Shown here piece by piece: positions 43,762-50,563 of a stretch of 64,000 nt of DNA. The position numbers were made by a program, and so were the translations under genes. Positions within the stretch are counted from its first letter, which is position 1; each line of letters begins with the position of its first letter. The stretch comes from CAXXOK01 sp963674895. GTDB lineage: Bacteria > Bacillota > Clostridia > Christensenellales > Aristaeellaceae. The DNA lies in contig CAXXCY010000001.1 in assembly GCA_963674895.2 (NCBI GenBank), positions 310,001-374,000 on the forward strand, given 5' to 3'. The notes under the pieces were generated by a model. The model was not told where the DNA came from. It did not search any database and saw only the letters and a program-made list of their open reading frames with translations.

Positions 43762-43813
43762 ATTCACACCCCCTCTCTTTTCAATTACAGCATAATTCTG
43801 GGAGGTTCAGATT

Positions 43814-43978
43814 ATGGAAGTAACGCTCAAAACCCCTAATGGCCCGGTAACTGCCACAGTGGATAACGGGTTCATCGCCAACGCGCAGGTCGAGCCTAAT
43901 GGTGTCGTCACCATCAGCTTCTTTCCGCTGGAAAAACCACCTGACGATGATGAGGAGCCACTTTTTGTGGGGCAGTAA
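43814..43978 (+). CDS. 54-residue phage protein
   Basis: MEVTLKTPNGPVTATVDNGF opens a small beta-rich protein that ends in an acidic stretch (PPDDDEEPLFVGQ). GGGAGG stands 8-9 bases before the ATG. Similar short proteins occur near head genes; the role is unknown. Confidence 0.65.
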   Translation: MEVTLKTPNGPVTATVDNGFIANAQVEPNGVVTISFFPLEKPPDDDEEPLFVGQ

Positions 43979-44009
43979 ACATCCAAGGATGATATCGATA
44001 TTTCGTCGC

Positions 44010-44339
44010 CTAATAGTCTTTGATTGTCCCCAGTGCCTTGCGCAGAGCTTCGAGGACATCCGGGTCCTTTTCTTTATTCATCTGCGCGAGTACGAAAGCC
44101 TTGGTATGCATATCCCCAAGTATTCCTAACGCCTTTGCTATTGCAACACGCACTTCTGGATTAGGGTTCTTCAGGTGAAAGACCAGATAATTCGAGGCGT
44201 CGTCTCCACCAACGACTCCTAACCCTGCAATCGCAGCCATACGTACTTCCGGATCCGTATCTTCGCAGAGTTTGATTAATTTAGAAGCACTTTTCTTGTC
44301 AATAGCTTTCGAAACATGCTCCATTTTGTTGCCAAACAT
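44010..44339 (-). CDS. HEAT-repeat protein (cargo)
   Basis: This 109-residue protein contains about three HEAT repeats (DPEVRMAAIAGLGVVG, NPEVRVAIAKALGILG, DPDVLEALRKALG). The repeats form a protein-binding solenoid without catalytic residues. AGGAGGG stands 10 bases before the ATG. It is transcribed against the late operon from its own promoter at about 44474-44503, so it is likely expressed in the lysogen. The partner is unknown. Confidence 0.85.
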   Translation of the reverse strand: MFGNKMEHVSKAIDKKSASKLIKLCEDTDPEVRMAAIAGLGVVGGDDASNYLVFHLKNPNPEVRVAIAKALGILGDMHTKAFVLAQMNKEKDPDVLEALRKALGTIKDY

Positions 44340-44354
44340 TGCAAAAACTCCCTC

Positions 44355-44462
44355 CTAGAGTATTTCAGGATATGTCGTGCCAGAAAAAGCGGCAGTCGGA
44401 TGTTGCGTACGGGTAGATACGGTTATACAGAAAACCGATCCACATTTTTTATTTTTCATCAT
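44355..44462 (-). CDS. Possible 35-residue leader peptide before the HEAT gene
   Basis: This frame begins MMKNKKCGSVFCITVSTR and its stop codon overlaps the ribosome binding site of the HEAT gene (TAGGAGGG). AGGGG stands just before the ATG. Position and spacing suit translational coupling, but composition gives no support. Confidence 0.25.
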   Translation of the reverse strand: MMKNKKCGSVFCITVSTRTQHPTAAFSGTTYPEIL

Positions 44463-44473
44463 CCCCTGCTTCT

Positions 44474-44503
44474 ATTGTACCACAATTTGCATAACAGTAT
44501 GAA
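44474..44503 (-). promoter_or_regulatory. Extended -10 promoter for the HEAT-repeat gene
   Basis: On the minus strand the extended -10 TGGTACAAT (TACAAT at 44474-44479) has an 18-base spacer to TTCATA (44498-44503). Together with the terminator at 44557 it accounts for most of the 44340-44678 gap. Confidence 0.45.
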
Positions 44504-44556
44504 ACCATAGTGATAACACACTCCCAGCATATGACCAGGTCAATCATCCAGAGAAC

Positions 44557-44586
44557 AAGCGCAAGCCAACCGGCAAGCGCTTTTTT
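44557..44586 (+). terminator. Rho-independent terminator before the scaffold gene
   Basis: AAGCGC (44557-44562) pairs with GCGCTT, an inner GCC/GGC stem lies inside, and six T follow (44581-44586). It would end rightward transcripts from the minor capsid side before the scaffold gene, implying readthrough control or a new late promoter. Confidence 0.7.
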
Positions 44587-44678
44587 CTGCCCCGACGCGG
44601 TAAGGCATTAAACTGGCGCGGCGACAAACGGCACAGCCGGAAGAATACGCCGACGGGCGATAAACGGGAGGTATCCCT

Positions 44679-45359
44679 ATGAATTTTCACCCTCATTTCT
44701 TTTATAACCAAGGCGACGGCGGCGGGCAGGTCAAGACCAAGCCCGAGACAAACCCTGATCCCAACCCTCAGCCGGAAGCCAAATCCCCTGCGCCAATGCA
44801 GCCTGAGCCCAAATCGTTGGAAACCAAATCGCCTGACCCCAAGCCCCAGCCTCTGGCCGAGCCCCGACAGCAGTTGGACGCCGAAGAATTCGCAGATGCG
44901 CTCATGAAAGCGCTGGACGATCGAACCAGCCGTGCGGAGAAAGGCGTGCTGAAAAGCATGGCGGAACAGTACGGGTTCACCGAGGACGAAGCCAAAGCAA
45001 TCATGGAGAAAGCCAAGTCTGAGAAAGCTGCCCAGCTGCCGGAGAACGTGCAGAAGCTGCTGGACGAGGCGAACGCCAAGGTTCGGAAAATGCAGATCTC
45101 CGCCGAGGTCACGAAGATCGGCGCCGAACTCGGGCTCCTGGATCCCGACGTCGCCCTGCAGTTGCTCCCCGCGGACGCCATTAAGGTCAACACCAAGGGT
45201 GAGGTAACCGGCGTCAAGGACGCGCTCGAAGCCCTGAAAAAGGAGAAACCGTACCTGTTCGGCGCTCAGGCGGCCGGCGGCATGAAACAGGGTACCGGTG
45301 CTCCGCCTGAAAAGGACGCCAAGTCCGAGATCATGGAGACCATGTACCACAAATCTTAA
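44679..45359 (+). CDS. Capsid scaffold protein
   Basis: This 226-residue protein has a Pro/Lys-rich low-complexity N-terminus (repeated PEPKS, PDPKP, about 20-60). A long coiled coil follows (EEFADALMKALDD to ENVQKLLDEANAKV). The C-terminus resembles phage scaffold/GP20-type proteins. Position directly before the capsid gene supports this. It guides prohead assembly. Confidence 0.85.
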   Translation: MNFHPHFFYNQGDGGGQVKTKPETNPDPNPQPEAKSPAPMQPEPKSLETKSPDPKPQPLAEPRQQLDAEEFADALMKALDDRTSRAEKGVLKSMAEQYGFTEDEAKAIMEKAKSEKAAQLPENVQKLLDEANAKVRKMQISAEVTKIGAELGLLDPDVALQLLPADAIKVNTKGEVTGVKDALEALKKEKPYLFGAQAAGGMKQGTGAPPEKDAKSEIMETMYHKS

Positions 45360-45378
45360 TCAACAGGAGGGCCATTGA

Positions 45379-46332
45379 ATGGCAATCACATTAGCACAAG
45401 CTCGTGAGTTAAGTGACAGCAAGCTCACCACGTCGGTCATCGACGAGTTTCGGAAGTCCGCGCTCCTCGACCGGATCCCGTTTGACAACTGCGTCAAGCC
45501 CCAGGGCGGGAAGACCATGGCATACGTGTATAACCGCATCTCTACGTTGCCGTCCGCGGATGTCCGCGCCATCAACGCCGAGTACACGCCCCAGGAAGCG
45601 GTTACGACCCAGCACACTGTGAACCTCAAGGTTTTCGGCGGTTCGTTCCAGATCGACCGCGTGATCGCGGAAGACGAGGTCCAGGTCGTCGACCACGTAC
45701 TGTTCCAGATCGGGCAGAAAACCAAAGCGACCATTGCGAAATTCCACGACATGTTCATCAATGGAGACAGTGGCATCGGCTCCGGCGCGGAGTTCGACGG
45801 CTTGGACAAGGCGCTGACGGGCAGCTCCACCGAGCTCATCCCCACGTCCGCCATCGACCTGAACAGTTCTTCCGACATCGACAGCAACTGGAAGGTATTC
45901 CTGGATAACCTGCGTCGGCTGCGTGCCCTGATGGACGGTGCTCCGACCCTGTACCTCATGAACAATGACATGTTGTCGGTATTCCAGTCCGTCATGGACC
46001 GCGCGGGCATCAACCTGGCCTCGAAAGACACCTATGGCAACGAGACTTATCAGTGGGGTCCATCGCTGGTCATCGCGCTGGGCGACAAGGCCGGGACCTC
46101 CCTGCCAGTCATTGAGACCGCTGTTGCCGGCACGACCAGCATCTACGCGGTGCGCCTGGCGCTGGACGGTGTGCATGGGGTGTCTCCTGAGGGTTCGAAG
46201 CTGGTCAGGGAATACTTGCCCGATATGACGCTGCCCGGCGCAGTGAAAACCGGCGAAGTCGAGATGGTCGCTGCCATGGCGGTCAAGGCTACACGTTCCG
46301 CCGCCGTGCTCCGCAACGTCCTGATTGCGTAA
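45379..46332 (+). CDS. Major capsid protein
   Basis: This 317-residue protein has features of the HK97 fold family: an E-loop-like region (GGKTMAYVYNRISTLPSADVRAI), the long spine helix (VLFQIGQKTKATIAKFHDMFINGD) and the A-domain (YLMNNDMLSVFQSVMDRAG). GGAGG lies before the ATG. It follows the scaffold gene by 19 bases, the usual order. Confidence 0.92.
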   Translation: MAITLAQARELSDSKLTTSVIDEFRKSALLDRIPFDNCVKPQGGKTMAYVYNRISTLPSADVRAINAEYTPQEAVTTQHTVNLKVFGGSFQIDRVIAEDEVQVVDHVLFQIGQKTKATIAKFHDMFINGDSGIGSGAEFDGLDKALTGSSTELIPTSAIDLNSSSDIDSNWKVFLDNLRRLRALMDGAPTLYLMNNDMLSVFQSVMDRAGINLASKDTYGNETYQWGPSLVIALGDKAGTSLPVIETAVAGTTSIYAVRLALDGVHGVSPEGSKLVREYLPDMTLPGAVKTGEVEMVAAMAVKATRSAAVLRNVLIA

Positions 46333-46346
46333 GAGGAGGAAATATC

Positions 46347-46922
46347 ATGCCCAGAATTTACGCACCCAACGCAGTTCATGACTGCGACTGGTCCGGGCTG
46401 GCCTTCGTAGCAGGTGTTGCCGCTTTGGTTGCTGGTGAAGACACAACGTTTTTCACCGATGCTGGTTATACCGTGGACGGAAGCAAGCATGCGCTGGAGG
46501 TATGGGACGGCTTGTCCATGGCGCATATCGATGTGTTGATCAGATGTTTCGGTGGTACACCCAGCGTTATCGACAGCAAATACACCAAGGTCCGTGCGCT
46601 GGAAACCCTGATCAGCGCGAAGATGATCGCAGCCCTGACCGTCGCCAGCGGTGCAGCAACCGCCGGCAGCGGCAAAACCAAGATCACGATCACCGATCCA
46701 GGTACCTCGACCTATTACCTCAAAACCGCGGCAACGACCTCCCCGGACATCCTGTACGGCGATGTGCCGGATGACGACTGGCAGGCGCTTACGCTGGTCG
46801 CCGGTGTAGCGGATGAGGTCGAACCCAATGATGCTTCCGACGACAAATTCACCGTTGTGCGCGTCACTGCAGACGGTGTTGTGGACGCGATTGCCAAGGG
46901 CAATCTGACGCTCAAGGTCTAA
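46347..46922 (+). CDS. Head protein with Ala/Thr-rich middle, unknown
   Basis: This 191-residue protein comes after the capsid gene. The N-terminal part (GLAFVAGVAALVAGEDTTFF) is followed by a helical DGLSMAHIDVLIRCFGG and a beta-rich, Ala/Gly/Thr-rich C-terminal half. It could be a capsid decoration or head-completion protein; I do not recognise the family. The stop overlaps the next start by one base. Confidence 0.7.
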   Translation: MPRIYAPNAVHDCDWSGLAFVAGVAALVAGEDTTFFTDAGYTVDGSKHALEVWDGLSMAHIDVLIRCFGGTPSVIDSKYTKVRALETLISAKMIAALTVASGAATAGSGKTKITITDPGTSTYYLKTAATTSPDILYGDVPDDDWQALTLVAGVADEVEPNDASDDKFTVVRVTADGVVDAIAKGNLTLKV

Positions 46923-47251
46923 TGCTCAAGATTGAAAGCAACTTGAAAATCAACGGGCGGCATTGGGGGCTGCAGTTTACGGATGGCATTGCGTACACTG
47001 CAAACGTCGCCCTGGCTGCCAAGCTCCTGCTCAAAGGCTACGTCGTGACGGACCAGCCTGACCAGCCAGTGGCTGGACCCATTATTGCAGAGCAAGAGCT
47101 ATCCACCATAACCTCATCTCCTGCACCAGCAGACAAAGACCAAACGGCATCGCAGTCTGAGCCGCCATCCATTGCGCCAGCAGAAATTCCTGCGCCCAAA
47201 CCCACCAAATCGCGTAAGAAGGTGACGACGGATGCTGCTGACGCAGGCTGA
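46922..47251 (+). CDS. Small head-region protein with Pro-rich tail
   Basis: This 109-residue protein has about 45 structured N-terminal residues (KINGRHWGLQFTDGIAYTANVALAAKLLLKGYVV) followed by a Pro/Ala/Lys-rich low-complexity tail. Such short proteins with FTDGxA patterns are found between capsid and connector genes. Function is unknown; it overlaps the next gene by 20 bases. Confidence 0.65.
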   Translation: MLKIESNLKINGRHWGLQFTDGIAYTANVALAAKLLLKGYVVTDQPDQPVAGPIIAEQELSTITSSPAPADKDQTASQSEPPSIAPAEIPAPKPTKSRKKVTTDAADAG

Positions 47252-47591
47252 ATACGAAACGATCACTGGTGAACTCGCGCCGATTGCCTTCGAAGCCATC
47301 CTGGCCATGGTGCAGGGCGAGCTCGACGCCATGACGCTCAGCTATTACACCGAAAGCACACTCGCCGCTACGCCTCAGGGGCTACAGGACACGTTGAAGC
47401 GTTACCTGGCGTATATGGTACTCGGCGTCAGTGAGGCGGGCGGTATCCTGGCGGGTATTGAACAGTCTCCGCAGTCCATCTCGGTAGGCAAAGTTAGTTT
47501 CAGCGGCAACCGTGGCGGCAATCCTGCCGCGGACCGCCTGCTGCCGCTGCTCCTGTCCTACACAAACGGCACCATCACGCTGCTGGAATAG
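47232..47591 (+). CDS. Head-tail connector protein
   Basis: This 119-residue helical protein is of the size and position of gp6/gp15-type connectors (LLTQAEYETITGELAPIAFEAILAM, LQDTLKRYLAYMVLG). A C-terminal Gly/Asn segment (GKVSFSGNRGGNPAADRLL) is followed by a last helix. It forms a ring below the portal. Confidence 0.75.
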   Translation: MLLTQAEYETITGELAPIAFEAILAMVQGELDAMTLSYYTESTLAATPQGLQDTLKRYLAYMVLGVSEAGGILAGIEQSPQSISVGKVSFSGNRGGNPAADRLLPLLLSYTNGTITLLE

Positions 47592-47602
47592 GAGGCGTCA
47601 TT

Positions 47603-47965
47603 ATGGTTCCTCCTATTCCACGGCAGCTGCTGACACAGACTGCAACCGTTCTAGCCTGCACCGGCACCGACAAATGGAAAGAACAAGCAACCGTATCATA
47701 TATCGTACACCATGTGCATCTGCAGGACAGCAACTCCGTGCGCAAAACCGCGTCAAATACCGAAGTGGTACTCCGCGCCATCCTGTACGTAGATGCCCGG
47801 CGCAGTATACCTGCGCTCGATTGGCGTGTCCTGCTGCGCACGGCACAGGCAGCCGGCGGGGATGTGAAGGTCACAATCGACAATACGGTTTACACCGTGG
47901 AAACCGTGGACACCCTCCCGGATGACCACGGGCGGCCGCATCATTACGAGGTGGGGTTGACATGA
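47603..47965 (+). CDS. Minor capsid/head-tail adaptor (PF10665-like)
   Basis: This 120-residue protein has the pattern TVSYIVHHVHLQDSNSVRKT ... AILYVDARRSIPALDW ... YTVETVDTLPDDHGRPHHYEVGL. That is the beta-barrel stopper or adaptor type found after connectors in A118-like phages. It overlaps the next start by four bases. Confidence 0.82.
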   Translation: MVPPIPRQLLTQTATVLACTGTDKWKEQATVSYIVHHVHLQDSNSVRKTASNTEVVLRAILYVDARRSIPALDWRVLLRTAQAAGGDVKVTIDNTVYTVETVDTLPDDHGRPHHYEVGLT

Positions 47966-48318
47966 TCACCGGCATCCGGGTTGTGATGAACATCCCGAAA
48001 ATCATGACGCGCGCGACCCGCCTCTGGGATCGAAACCTGTATGGTTTATGTGCCACCATCCGGTCAGACGCCAATGAATATGTCCCAGTCGATCAGGGTA
48101 CCCTGCGCAACAGCAGTTACTATTCCAGTCTGCTGAACAAAGGCCTGATCATCTGGAATACGCCCTACGCAAAGCGCCGGTATTACACCGGTCACCCACG
48201 TCGGATCATCAATCCGAACGCGTCCATCCTGTGGTGTGAAAAAGCGAAAAAGCTGCACCGGAAACAATGGGACGCCGCGGCAGCCAGGATCCTGCGTTCC
48301 CAACGATTGACCGACTGA
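47962..48318 (+). CDS. Minor capsid protein (PF11114-like)
   Basis: This is a 118-residue protein. YVPVDQGTLRNSSYYSSLLN, IWNTPYAKRRYYTGHPRRI and KQWDAAAARILRSQ are typical of small tail-completion/minor capsid proteins. It is basic. Its position between adaptor and tail terminator fits head-tail joining. Confidence 0.82.
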   Translation: MITGIRVVMNIPKIMTRATRLWDRNLYGLCATIRSDANEYVPVDQGTLRNSSYYSSLLNKGLIIWNTPYAKRRYYTGHPRRIINPNASILWCEKAKKLHRKQWDAAAARILRSQRLTD

Positions 48319-48334
48319 CGGGGAGGGTGCGGCG

Positions 48335-48721
48335 TTGAGCGTACAAAAGCAAATCCTTGAGGCGGTCATTGCGATCATCGACGGCCTTCGTCTCTACGCT
48401 GCGCTGGACATCGGCCCGCTCCCGGCAGCCAACGGACTATCGATCGCGCCTGCATCCGGCGGTGTGGATGAAAACACGCTTGTGCATGGAGGGCGATACG
48501 AAATGACGCTTGCCTTAAACGGCAAACATGCGGGTCAAGCAGCCGTGTTTGACGCGCTGAGCACCATTCACGAGCATCTGGAGAAACTGACCGTATATCC
48601 CACCGGAGCCAACTGGGCAGTCACCGGGATCCAGTCCATCGGCTCCCCGGTGTACATTGACTGCGATAACGATGGCTGGCTGTACGGGTCCAGCATTCAA
48701 ATTGATTACATCATAGACTGA
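48335..48721 (+). CDS. Minor capsid/tail terminator protein (PF12691-like)
   Basis: This 128-residue protein is from a TTG after GGGGAGGG. The start SVQKQILEAVIAIIDGLRL, the middle MTLALNGKHAGQAAVFDALSTIHEHL and the end GWLYGSSIQIDYIID match tail-terminator-like proteins in this operon position. It caps the tail tube before head joining. Confidence 0.82.
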   Translation: MSVQKQILEAVIAIIDGLRLYAALDIGPLPAANGLSIAPASGGVDENTLVHGGRYEMTLALNGKHAGQAAVFDALSTIHEHLEKLTVYPTGANWAVTGIQSIGSPVYIDCDNDGWLYGSSIQIDYIID

Positions 48722-48732
48722 GGAGGCCCATA

Positions 48733-49230
48733 ATGTCCATCAAAATCACCCGCAATCTTCTGCGCCAATACTATGGCATCGGCAGCACCCCGACGTATTA
48801 TCTCTGCACGCCGTTCACGAAGCTCAACGAGGAAAACAACCCGGAGAAGGACGACTCCGCGTTCATCAACGACGTGAACAGCTCCCCGTCCATCATCGGG
48901 TACAAGAACGGCTTCACCTTCGAAGCCCAGGTACACGAGGGTGATGAGGTGGTGGATGATCTGGTCGCCATCGCCCGGGAACAAAAGACCGGCACGAACG
49001 CGGAGCGCTACATTGTCGATGTCGACATGAACAAGGAGGACAGTGTGACGAGCGGCAGCTATTACGCGCGGAAGTTCAAGGTCGCCGTAGAATGCACGCC
49101 GCCCGCCGGGGACCCGAAGTCCATCACAAAAATGACGGGCACGATGCACCAGATCGGGGACGTCAGCATGGGGCTGTTCGCCGTTGCGACCAAAACTTGG
49201 AGTGATACGGCTTACACCGCGCCGTCTTAA
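48733..49230 (+). CDS. Major tail (tube) protein
   Basis: This is a 165-residue protein. YYLCTPFTKLNEENNPEKDD, GYKNGFTFEAQVHEGDEVVDDLVAIARE and a C-terminal Gly/Thr-rich strand region match tail tube proteins of this phage group. GAGGAGG lies before the ATG. A terminator follows at once, as is common after this highly expressed gene. Confidence 0.85.
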   Translation: MSIKITRNLLRQYYGIGSTPTYYLCTPFTKLNEENNPEKDDSAFINDVNSSPSIIGYKNGFTFEAQVHEGDEVVDDLVAIAREQKTGTNAERYIVDVDMNKEDSVTSGSYYARKFKVAVECTPPAGDPKSITKMTGTMHQIGDVSMGLFAVATKTWSDTAYTAPS

Positions 49231-49281
49231 CCGGCATGATCGGCATGGCCGGCATGATGCCGGAACCTTATGGGCAATAAC

Positions 49282-49312
49282 ACTCCCCGGCAGCTGGAAC
49301 AGGGAGTTCTTT
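49282..49312 (+). terminator. Terminator after the major tail gene
   Basis: ACTCCC (49282-49287) pairs with GGGAGT (49302-49307) and is followed by TCTTT. It lies about 50 bases after the major tail stop codon and also marks the 3' side of the leftward ferredoxin gene. Confidence 0.6.
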
Positions 49313-49331
49313 GTGAAAGTGATTCATTCCA

Positions 49332-49523
49332 TTAATCATCTATTGTGATCACCTCAGCAGGGCAGTCTGCTTCAGCGGTCAATGCTTTCTCCTCTGTTTC
49401 AGCCGGAATGGGATCCACATAGACTTCGGCAAATCCATCGTCCGCCATACGAAACACTTCCGGGCATGTTTCTACACATACTTCGCACGAGATGCAATTG
49501 GGTCTGTCAATGGATGCTTTCAT
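49332..49523 (-). CDS. Single-cluster 4Fe-4S ferredoxin (cargo)
   Basis: This 63-residue protein has the length and layout of monocluster ferredoxins. Ligands are Cys10, Cys13, Cys16 (CISCEVC) and Cys54 (DCPAEVI); Cys20 is extra, as in Thermotoga-type ferredoxins, but its disulfide partner is absent. The protein is very acidic. The start is the ATG 7 bases after AAGGGG. It is read against the tail operon from a consensus promoter at 49585-49613. It should carry single electrons in the host cytoplasm. Nothing in the phage obviously uses it, so it is a prophage cargo gene. Confidence 0.93.
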   Translation of the reverse strand: MKASIDRPNCISCEVCVETCPEVFRMADDGFAEVYVDPIPAETEEKALTAEADCPAEVITIDD

Positions 49524-49584
49524 TTTCATACCCCTTTCAGCATGAGGAACGTGCGGATATTGAGTTTTCACATCAAGCAACTTT

Positions 49585-49613
49585 ATTCTATTCGATCGGG
49601 TGCGACTTGTCAA
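49585..49613 (-). promoter_or_regulatory. Consensus sigma-A promoter for the ferredoxin gene
   Basis: On the minus strand TTGACA (49608-49613) is a perfect -35, the spacer is 17 bases and the -10 is TAGAAT (49585-49590). The ferredoxin ATG lies 62 bases downstream. It points against late transcription and has no repressor-like half-sites that I can see. Confidence 0.7.
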
Positions 49614-49638
49614 AATCAACACTTAGGAGGCAAAAATC

Positions 49639-49965
49639 ATGAAAGAAATCACCCTGCGACATGAACAGCCACAGATCCGAATCGATGGCCTGCTGTTCAA
49701 CCTGCAGATGTCGGATTACGACATCATCAAGCGCTGCAATGAAATCTTTACCAAGTACCGGAACTACGACAAAAGCAAGCACAGCGTGGACGAGATCATC
49801 GCCGACCTGACAACCATCCGTTCGACCATCGACGCCATGCTTGGCGACGGCGCCATGGCAAAGCTCGCCCAGGGCAAGCCTGTGGGCATCGCACTGGCCA
49901 TTGAATGGGTAGCGACCATTGCCAAGGCGCTCTCCGAGGAGTACGCGGAGAATGCCGCAAGGTAA
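49639..49965 (+). CDS. Tail assembly chaperone, first gene
   Basis: This 108-residue helical protein (LRHEQPQIRIDGLLFNLQMSD, IIADLTTIRSTIDAMLGDGAM) lies between the major tail gene and a Gp15-type gene. That is the place of the G-type chaperone before the tape measure. It overlaps the next gene by 14 bases. I saw no clear slippery heptamer for a programmed frameshift. Confidence 0.75.
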   Translation: MKEITLRHEQPQIRIDGLLFNLQMSDYDIIKRCNEIFTKYRNYDKSKHSVDEIIADLTTIRSTIDAMLGDGAMAKLAQGKPVGIALAIEWVATIAKALSEEYAENAAR

Positions 49966-50560
49966 GTTCACGCTCTCCGCACCAATGCTGCCTGAAACGG
50001 TCACAAGCGAGGACGGAAATGAGTATCCGATTGACCCGGACTTCCGCACCGTCCTCGCCTGCCTGGAACGGCTCGCGGATCCAGATGCAGAAGACCTCTC
50101 GAAGTCGCTGTTCGTCGCCGCCCGGTTCTATAAAGGCAATCCCCCGCCGGACATGTGGCCGCTCTTTGAGCGGTTTTTGTTATGCGGCGAAAGTCCTGCG
50201 GACGGTAACGACGATCCCGTGATGGACTTTGAGCAGGATGCCGATGCGATCTATGCTTCTTTCCGGCAGCAATACGGCATCGACTTGATCCGGGAACGCC
50301 TGCACTGGATGGAGTTTCGGCTGCTGCTGCGCGGGCTGTGCGAGAACACGAAGTTCGGAGAGCTCCTGAAACTCCGGCAACTGGACCCGAACGATTACAC
50401 GGAGAAGGATCGCGCCAAGCTCCGCTCGCTCCAGGACATGGTCGCCATCCATCCGCGAGTCGGTCTGAAGGAAGCGCAGCTTCAGGCGGAACTCGACCGC
50501 AGGCTCCGGGCCGGGGAGGATCCGACGGAGATACTCAAACAACTGCAAGAGGAGGTGTAA
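49952..50560 (+). CDS. Gp15-family tail protein (PF06854-like), second chaperone
   Basis: This 202-residue protein has EDGNEYPIDPDFRTVLACLERL, FYKGNPPPDMWPLFERFLLCG, then DFEQDADAIYASFRQQYGIDL and LHWMEFRLLLRGL, the full Gp15 signature. I chose the ATG inside the preceding gene (MPQGKFTLSAP), 5-6 bases after GGAG. It assists tape measure loading. Confidence 0.9.
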   Translation: MPQGKFTLSAPMLPETVTSEDGNEYPIDPDFRTVLACLERLADPDAEDLSKSLFVAARFYKGNPPPDMWPLFERFLLCGESPADGNDDPVMDFEQDADAIYASFRQQYGIDLIRERLHWMEFRLLLRGLCENTKFGELLKLRQLDPNDYTEKDRAKLRSLQDMVAIHPRVGLKEAQLQAELDRRLRAGEDPTEILKQLQEEV

Positions 50561-50563
50561 ACA

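Noticed and set aside
49231..49263. Repeated GGCATG units after the major tail gene as a CRISPR-like or protein-binding array
   Set aside because: Only three short imperfect units in 30 bases; more likely coincidental or part of the terminator region.
49639..50560. Programmed -1 frameshift between the two tail chaperone genes
   Set aside because: The overlap suits it, but I found no slippery heptamer; the second gene has its own start and ribosome binding site.
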